From assembly GCA_003049485.1 (NCBI GenBank), contig PYST01000020.1, positions 1-64,000 on the forward strand: DNA of 64,000 nucleotides, written 5' to 3'. This document shows, in pieces, positions 56,712 to 64,000 of this stretch. The DNA is from Ophioceras dolichostomum. Taxonomy: Eukaryota > Ascomycota > Sordariomycetes > Magnaporthales > Ophioceraceae. Under the pieces are notes generated by a model. The model was not told the origin of the DNA. It saw only the letters and a list, made by a program, of their open reading frames with translations, and ran no database searches. The first letter of the stretch is position 1, and each line of letters begins with the position of its first letter. The translations under genes and the position numbers were made by a program.

Positions 56712-59700
56712 CTAACTCTTCTTCTTAGCCGGATCCAAAAAGAACATGTTCAACCTGCCCCCCGCCCCGCACTTCTGCGTCGAGTTCCCCGGGCAATTAA
56801 AGCTGCAGTCCGTCTCCGTCACATTCTTCCCGGGGGTGGCCCCCGCATCGCCGGCCCAGTTCAGGGGGCCGTTCCCGCACCAGCACTCTCGCCCGTATTC
56901 TACGCCCGCGTAGTTGTACATCCAGCAGACGGACAGGCACTTCTCCTGGGTCATGGCGACGCCGTCGTTGAGGACCTGTTCGGGGAGGAGGCGGCCGCGG
57001 GAGGGCTCGGAGACGCAGCCGTAGTAGGTGAAGTTGACGTTGCCGGGCCAGAGGGAGGCTTTGGATGTTGTGGTTGGGGTTGTTGAGGATGAGGTGGATG
57101 AGGTGGAGGTGGAGGTGGACGGGGTGGACGAGGTGGAGGTCGAAGAGGATGTGGATGAGGATGAGGAGGATGAGGATGAGGTGGAATAGGTGGAAGAGGA
57201 GGTGGAAGTGGAAGAAGTTGTGGATGTTGTTCCTGTAGAACTGCTGCTGCTACTGCTGCTGCTCGAAGAACTACTGCTCGTTGATGAGCTGCTAGTGGTG
57301 CTAGTGCTAGACGTCGTACTTGAGGTTGTGCTTGAGGTAGTGCTCAAGGTGGTGCTCGAAGTGGTCGAATCTGTGGTCGTGCTCACGCTGCTTGTGCCTG
57401 TTGTACTCATGCTTGTACTGCTAGTCGACGAGGAGGTCGCGGTGTCGGTAGTTGCGTCCGTGCTCGACGAAGGACCAGTCAAGGACGTCGTGATTGATGA
57501 TGACGTGCTGCTCGTCGTGCTGCTCGTCGTGCCCGAAGTCGAATCCGTCGCCGTGCTCGAAGTTGTACTCGAGGTCGAATCTGTCGTCGTGCTCACACTG
57601 CTTGTGCTCGTGCTCGAACTAGTACTGCTAGTCGACGAGGAGGTCGCGGTACTAGCATTTAGGTCCGTGCTAGTGCTACTACTGCTCGTTGTTAAAGACA
57701 CTGTGCTTGACGATGTGCTGCTCGTCGTGCTCGGCAGTGAAGAAGAGGAAGAAGTCGAGGACGACGAGCTTGTTGGTGACGAAGAGCTAGTCGAAGTCGA
57801 AGACGGGGAGGAGGAGGACGATGATGACGATGTGGTGCTATTAACACCAAAAGTGTAAAGCGACAGCCTATTCCCCGCACCACAATACGTAGTAGCATCG
57901 CCAGGGCAGAGGAACTTGCAGGCCGTGTCCACGTCCTGGTAGGAGTTACCGCGGATCGTGCCCCCGCAGTAGCACTCGCGCCCGTACTCGACGCCGAAGT
58001 ACGTGTAACCCTGGCATGCCGTGGCGCACAGCTCCAGGGTCAGCGCGTCGTTGAAGTACGACTTGTCGCCGAGCGCCCGGCCGCCGAGCGTCGTCTCGGT
58101 CCAGCAGCCTATGTACCGCCATGCGTTGCTGACAACCTGGCGGATGGCGGGCGGGCCTGTTGGCGTCGATGTTGCGCCGGTGGTGGTGGTGCTCGTACCC
58201 GTGGCCGTGCCAGTAGCGGAGGTGGTGGCAGAGCTGGTGGTGGAGCTGGATGGCAAGGTGGCGTTGGAGCCGTTCAGCTGGTAGACGTTCAGGCGCGAGC
58301 CGCCGCCGCAGTACTCGGTCGCATTGCCGCGGCAGACGATGCTGCACTCGGAGATCTTGGTCGGCACGGAGCCGGCGCTGAAGGAGTTGGCGCACCAGCA
58401 CTCGCCGCCGTACTCGAGGCCGACGAAGGTGTACCCCTTCGGCGCGCAGGCGTTGATGCACGCGGCCACGGTGTTCGCGTTGTTAGTCGACACGCCGTTG
58501 GGGAGGGCGCGGCCCGTCGTCGACTCGGTGAAGCAGCCGATGCTAGAGTAGTTGGCGAGACCAGGGTTGACGTACGGCCCGCCGGTCGAGCCTGCGGGCG
58601 GGAGCGTGGTGTTGGTGGCGAACAGCGAGATGTACGCGCCGCCCGAGTACGAGCCCTCGCCGTTGCCACCGCAGTACTGGTTGACGTCGCCGGAGCAGGC
58701 GAAGTTGCAGTTGATGTCGGGCACCTGCAGCGAGGGGGGGTTCGGTCCGCCCCAGCACTCGCTGTGGTACTGCGTGCCGCAGTAGGCGTAGCCCTTGGCC
58801 GCGCACGCCGTGATGCACTGGTTGGCGGAGTTGGTCGAGTTGGAGTACAGCTGCGACTGGAGCTGGCGGCCGGGGTTGTTCTCCTTGAAGCAGCCCGTGT
58901 AGCGGTAGACGCCCTGGCCGTCGGACCGGAGGGGGCCGCCCTGCTGGGCCACGGCGGCGCAGTCGAAGGGCACCTCGACCTTGCCCAGCGTCAGGTCGTT
59001 GAAGTTGAACACCCAGCTGGTGTGGCCGGAGTACGTGTCGACGTTCCACTGGCTCTTGGGCGCCGTGCAGACCACGTAGGCGTCCTGGTACGAGCCGGCC
59101 TCGACGCGGCTGCCCTCGCCGAGATCGGCCTGGTTGACGGTGCTGATGATGCCGGGGACGCCGAAGGGCGGCTTCGAGATGGTGGTGCGCAGGGCGACGG
59201 ATCCCGCGGGCGCATTGTTGTACAGCCGGAGCCGCAGCCGGCGCTCGGTGTTCTGCGTCACGTTGCCGAACGTCAGGTTCGTGCCGGGCGTCCACGTCTG
59301 GAAGCCCGAGCCGTCGGGCAGCTCCCACTGCAGCATAGCCACGGGCGCCTGACCGGCCTGGCCCTGCAGCTGGAGGGTGGCCGAGCCACCCACGTCCGAG
59401 GTCGCGTTGACGAACAGCGTATAGTTCCCGAAGGTCGTCGGGGCGAAGCTGATAGTCACCAGCTGACTCCCCAGCGCATCGATCGTGGCGGGAAGGCCGC
59501 CGATCGTAAACGGGTCAGCCTGTGTGCCGTTTGCGGTGGTGTTGGGGCTGACGAACGGCCCTGCCGCCGGGTCGGAATAGGAGAACTGGATGCTCTGAAT
59601 CGTGAGCGCCGTCTTGCCCTGGTTCTGGAACATGACGGTCTGTGTCACAGGATCGGACCTGGCGATGACCTCGGTGAACGATACAGTGGCCGGCGAAACG

Positions 59701-62235
59701 GCCAACAGCGCGCTGGAACTCTCGCCCGTGCCCGTCAGGCGGACGGAGGACGTCGTGCTGTAGCCGGCGACGTTGTTGGTGGTGCCGATGACGACAGTGC
59801 CAGACTCGAAACCGACCTTGCCGGCCGTGAATCGGGCGGTGAAGCTGAACGAGGTGCCAGCGGTCATCGTCTTGGGGGTAGTCGGGGCCGTGCCCGAGAC
59901 AACGCTGAAGTCGGTAGAGTTCAGGACGAAAGAACTCACAGTGAGGGCAATCTTGGCCGTGCAGGTGATGGCCTGGTCGGAGGCAGTCACGCCAATGTTC
60001 ACCGTGCCAAAGTCGGCTGTGCTGTTGCCGCTGGATGCGGTGCAGTTCAGGGCCGGCTTGGTCGGGGCGCCATAGGCGACGACCTTGCCCTGGTTGGTGC
60101 CCACATACAAGATGCCATTACCGAACACGGGGCGCGTGAACTTAGTGATGCCGCCCAGCGTGAAACCCTTGACCAGCCTCATCACGCCGTTGGTGGGCAC
60201 GACCTCGTGGATCTTGATGTGCCAGCCCGAGGCACCCGGGTTCTGCACATCGGTCGTCCAGAGCAGGCCCGTGCCGGCCTGGCCGTTCAGCGAGGTGACC
60301 GTGCCGTGGCTGACGCCCAGCGTGTAGGCGTTGACCTCGGCCGAGTCGCCCACCTTGGTGAAGGCGGGAACGCCATTAGTGCACGAGAACTTAAATACGT
60401 GCGACTTAAACTGGATCACGTTGATGACGACGTAGCCCCCCTCCAGGGGGTAGACGCCAGCACCGGCGTACACAGAGTTCTCGTTCTGGTACTTGGCGAT
60501 GACCCGGTCCGAGGTGCCGCCCTGCGTCCGGTAGCCGCCGAGGTCGTCCAGATTGAGGAAGTAGGTCCAGCCGCTCTTGCCGGTGATGACGCCCATGCGC
60601 GTGATGGATCCGCACGAGAAGGTGGAGCTAGGCAGGATCTCGATGGGGCTGGTCCCCAGATCGTTGTCGGCGCCGTCCAGCTGCTGTTTCTCCTGGGGCA
60701 TGAAGAAGTCGACGACGGACAGGCTGCCGTTGCCGCCGATGGTCATGTGCACGACGGCCTCCTCCAGCGCGGTGGGCGGGTTGCGTCCGCTAACCGGGAT
60801 CTCGGCCAGCTGCGAGGCGTATCCGTTGCCGGTGGCGAAGAACATGGATCCCTTGTCGTCGGCCGCGATGCCGCCGCCCGACATCCACACGCCGGCACCC
60901 TTGATGGGACTGTCGACGCCGGCGCCCTGTGTGGCGAAATGCTCGACGATCTGGCCGGTGCCCTTGTGCCACCCGATGATCCAGCCGGTGAAGTTGTACA
61001 GCACGCAGTGCGAGCCGAAACCGGCGTAGATGTAGTCGCCCTGCTGCAGCATGCCCGGCCGCTGGTTCTGGATGCCGCCGTTGAACAGCCGGGCCGGGTT
61101 GTTCCGCGCGCCCATGCCCTCTAGGTCGATGGGAAAGTTGGGCCGCGTGCTCAGGTCGTTGACGTTTAGTGCGTGGATGAGGTACCGCCCATTAGGCCGG
61201 CCCTGGGGCACCCCCGTCACATTCTGGTTTGCGTACGTCTTGGTCGCCACATACAGAGTCTCCGTGTCCGGGTCGATCACCCCTGTGCCAATGATCCCGA
61301 CATGTGGGTTGATATCATAGCAATATCTGTTTGTGAAGTGCATGAGGCCATGTCTGTCAGTATCAAAGAGGAAGGTACCTAGCTGCCTTGTCAGGTAGAC
61401 AGGCGGAGATCAAGGTAGGGGATGAGCGGTGAGAGTGAGGTGCAAGCAAGCAAAGGTGTACAACATCTCGTATCTGAGATACTGCTCATCTCCGAACGGG
61501 TACCAGGTAGCCACCTAGGGAAGTCTACTCACCCTAAGTTGGTCGTGTTCAGGTCTGCCGACAGAAACGGGATGGCGAGGTTCCTCGACGCCACAATCTC
61601 ACCCGTCTTGGCGTTCATCTTGTAGACGTTGTTCTGCGTCGTCGACCAGTACACAAACTGGGTCCCATCCTCGTTGCCGCCGGGGGTGAACACCAATGGC
61701 TGAGAGAAGATCTGCTCTGCTTGGCCCATATACTTGCCGGGTAGTGGCACCGAGAACAGCTGTGCGAACTGTGAGCTTGCCACCACGGTGGGGTCCATGT
61801 TGTGGTTCCTAGATGGTGGGTGAGTCGTGCCACCAGGTTCCGTCATCAGTCAACCAACCCCGTTCGACCAAGATCGCCCGCTCACTCGCTCACTCCTCTC
61901 CGGCAACAATAACCGGCCGGTCCAAGGTCTCCGGTGATCGGCAAGCATCCGAACAAGCACCCATGACCCGCGATAACCCACCGTTCCTCAAAGTTTCCCG
62001 AGAGCCTCCGTCGGGTAAAATTGGAGCAGGGGGCATGGTGCCACCAACACGACAGCGTCCCAAAGATAGGGAGAACTGGACAGGAAGGTAAAATAGAAGC
62101 ATGGACTTACGCTTGATAACCGCTTCTCGAATTGTCTCCACCCCAGGTGATGGTGTCTGTCGACGCTAGACAGTCCCCGAGCCTGAAGGCCACGGACATG
62201 GCCGTCAGCACCCGGAGAACAGTCCCCGCCGCCAT
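56712..62235 (-). CDS. Secreted modular protein: beta-propeller, Ig-like repeats and four WSC domains, 1671 aa
   Basis: Exons: 62235-62111, 61808-61533, 61326-56712, all GT-AG and in frame. Residues 1-24 are a signal peptide. TWGGDNSRSGYQANHNMDP begins a propeller domain (about 25-560) with repeated blade-like strands (VIDPDTETLYVATKT, ILYVGTNQGKVVAYG). It is followed by ASH/Ig-like modules (about 570-800: DPVTQTVMFQNQGKTALTI, LVTISFAPTTFGNYTL). WSC domains, each with the conserved Cys and CxGG/CGAG pattern, start near 945, 1061, 1206 and 1563. A roughly 265-residue Ser/Thr-only linker (about 1293-1558) separates WSC3 from WSC4. The second and third WSC share GxEYGxECxC. WSC domains bind glycans and occur in wall sensors, but there is no transmembrane helix or GPI signal, so this is probably extracellular or wall-attached. 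No enzyme active site is evident; the propeller class (PQQ-like) is tentative. Confidence 0.88.
57055..57850. repeat. Low-complexity Ser/Thr-coding tract
   Basis: About 800 bp coding almost only Ser and Thr in the WSC gene (minus strand), built from irregular TCC/AGC/ACG/ACC codons plus a few Val/Asp. The complement is an acidic Val/Glu frame on the plus strand, not a gene. The tract is likely heavily O-mannosylated in the protein and length-variable. Confidence 0.9.
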
Positions 62236-64000
62236 CTTTGCGGTGTATCGTCCAGACGGCTGTCTCCTGCCTCGCCCTGGCCCTCACGCCCGCCCCGGAC
62301 GGTGGTGATCCTGGCGTTGTTCGTTCTCACTTCCGTGTTCGTCGAGGTCGTCGTCGTCAGTGTCGTCTCGAGGGGAGGACGCAGGTTGCCTCGCGCCGGG
62401 AAGGGCGAGGAACGACAGTAACCGCTACCTACTATCACGGCGACGGCGAGCACTTCTTGGTGAGAGAGGGCGAAGAAAAGGAGAAGAAGCAACGAGGAAT
62501 TAATGGAGCGAAACGAATGTCTATGATATTAATAAACGAGTGTAATGGCAGCAGAAGGTCGCATCGCAGACCTTGAGCACCTTGTGTAAGTTAGGTAAAG
62601 TATCTTCCCCTCGTCGACAAGCCAGTCAGCCATGATCCTCCGAGGTGGCGATCGCCCGCATTCATAAGGAACCCGGAAAGACAGTCGTCGCATTTTTTTC
62701 GCCGTCTCGGGGTCGCAGTCAACCAGCCTGCTGGCCTGCTTGACCTGCTGCTGGGTACCTTACCGTAGCCACTTGGCAGTACCACGCACCACGGTCGCAT
62801 ACCTGCAAATGCCCTGCCCACACCCGCCGCCGCGTCGTCCATCATCCCAATGACCCAATCCCAGGGGCGCCCACCAACGGGTGTTCCTGGATTGGATTGT
62901 CTTGGGGGCTCCAGTGGATCAGCAAGCCAAGAAGGACGCTAAACCGGAACACGAAGGTTGGGCGAACCCTTGGCAAGGACAAGCAAGGGCTTGCAGGGGG
63001 GAATAAAATGATTGCAGGGGTGGTCGTGGGGAAGGCCCCCCGAAACGGGCAACCAGAAAACGGCTGGCAGTGAATTCCCCAGGACGCCAAAAAAGCGTGC
63101 ACCAGTCGAAGCCGCCATTCAAGCCACGCGGGAGCATCAGCGATGCCCAGACGCGCTGTTGAGGATCCTATGCTATGTGCCTAGTCGGTGTTGTCGTGCC
63201 TAGGGCTTGGCGGCTCAAAATACGGAGCTTCGAAGACTCTTCTGAAAAGGCCCAGTAACCACTGCATCATCTTCAACCAATTCGTTACCACGTTGGTGGC
63301 ATTGGGTGTGCAGAAGTCATCGCCAGTTCTTCGCAGCAGTCCTTTTCCGTCCCCCGCTTTCCGCTCAGGTACCTATCATCCCTCAATGTGTTAAACCCGG
63401 ACGCGCCCCTCCAGCCATCAATGAATGGTGCCGGCGTGGGCGGCGGACATGTGGCGGTCTCGGTGCCAGCCCTCTCATTGAAATCTTGACCTGACACCGT
63501 CGCATGACTATTGCCCGCTGTAGCTGCTTATACTGAGGGAGGGCTGCAGCTGATGCTCGGTACGAGACAGCGACAGCGCACTCTCGTGTGAGTGTGTGGG
63601 TGGGTGGGTGAGACTGGAGAAATACCTCAGCTCAACGGACTCGAGTCTTTGCCGTCATACCCGAGAGGCACGCACACTCCGCTGTGCGAATACGGCTGGC
63701 TGGAAGGCTGGCTCCCCTCTTTTGCTTCTTAGAGTATCAGCAAGTTGCAGCGAGGCATTAGTTTCGGGCCAGAACCTTCCTTCCTGTGGGGGCAGTCTCT
63801 CTCGTTTTCCCATCAGGCTGCGGTGTCAATATTGTTTCCCGCGGAGGATTCCCGGGGCCAGATGACCGGTCACAATCCGTGAAGGCTCGTAGAGGCTGCT
63901 GGCTTCGGTGGCCGGGCTGTCCAATATTTCGGGCGTCATCAGCCTGCGAGGTGACTTGTTGCAGGCTTAAATCGCGCAATATTGGGGGAAGTTCGCTGCT
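62236..64000. other. Right-end region, no gene recognised
   Basis: Upstream region of the WSC gene and about 1.7 kb of sequence in which only motif-less frames (up to 112 codons) are open. A gene beginning beyond the window cannot be excluded. A TGGG tetramer run lies near 63596-63612. Confidence 0.5.

Noticed and set aside
57190..57858. 222-codon acidic Glu/Val/Leu frame on the plus strand
   Set aside because: Complement of the Ser/Thr-coding tract of the WSC gene; not independent coding.
58764..61124. 786-codon plus-strand frame
   Set aside because: Antisense shadow of the GC-rich WSC/propeller coding exon; no motifs, Gly/Arg/Val-rich composition typical of antisense frames.

Overview
The window is nuclear DNA of a filamentous ascomycete (Pezizomycotina, most likely a Sordariomycete). 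Most genes carry short spliceosomal introns with GTAAGT/GTGAGT-type donors. Codon use is GC-rich at third positions. The families are typically fungal: ascomycete laccase, highly reducing polyketide synthase, WSC-domain, CAP, 2EXR and Gpi16 proteins. Gene identities come from my own reading of motifs and splice sites, with no database search.

Layout. 1-7.2 kb is repeat-rich and gene-poor: a 60-bp tandem duplication, a dispersed-repeat tail, an LTR-like block, two hairpins, two short related genes for proteins with a CxxC...HxC motif (2691-2858 and 4110-4316) and a small gene interrupted by an in-frame TAG (5612-6309). A five-exon laccase follows (7261-9481, minus). Next comes an unusually long stretch without a recognisable gene (9.5-16.4 kb), then a Mn-type superoxide dismutase without a presequence (16403-17455, minus).

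20-34.8 kb carries three same-strand genes that could form a small secondary-metabolite locus: a short-chain dehydrogenase (19998-21200), a methyltransferase-less highly reducing PKS of about 2549 aa (22848-30827) and a seven-exon secreted tyrosinase (32902-34780). From the tyrosinase to 45.1 kb every recognised gene encodes a secreted protein: the tyrosinase, a CenC-like/Ser-rich protein, a CAP protein with a roughly 69-unit Ser-Gly repeat and an expansin-like protein.

45.7-62.2 kb is denser and includes housekeeping genes: a nucleoside 2-deoxyribosyltransferase-like protein, a 2EXR protein broken by an apparent one-base deletion, an RGG-box protein, the U1 snRNP factor Luc7 (with a GC-AG intron), the GPI-transamidase subunit Gpi16/PIG-T, a BTB/POZ protein and a 1671-aa secreted protein combining a beta-propeller, Ig-like repeats and four WSC domains. 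The last 1.8 kb shows no gene.

The most interesting points are the SDR-PKS-tyrosinase collinearity, the pair of short CxxC...HxC proteins flanking an LTR-like block, the two broken genes and the two extreme low-complexity secreted proteins.
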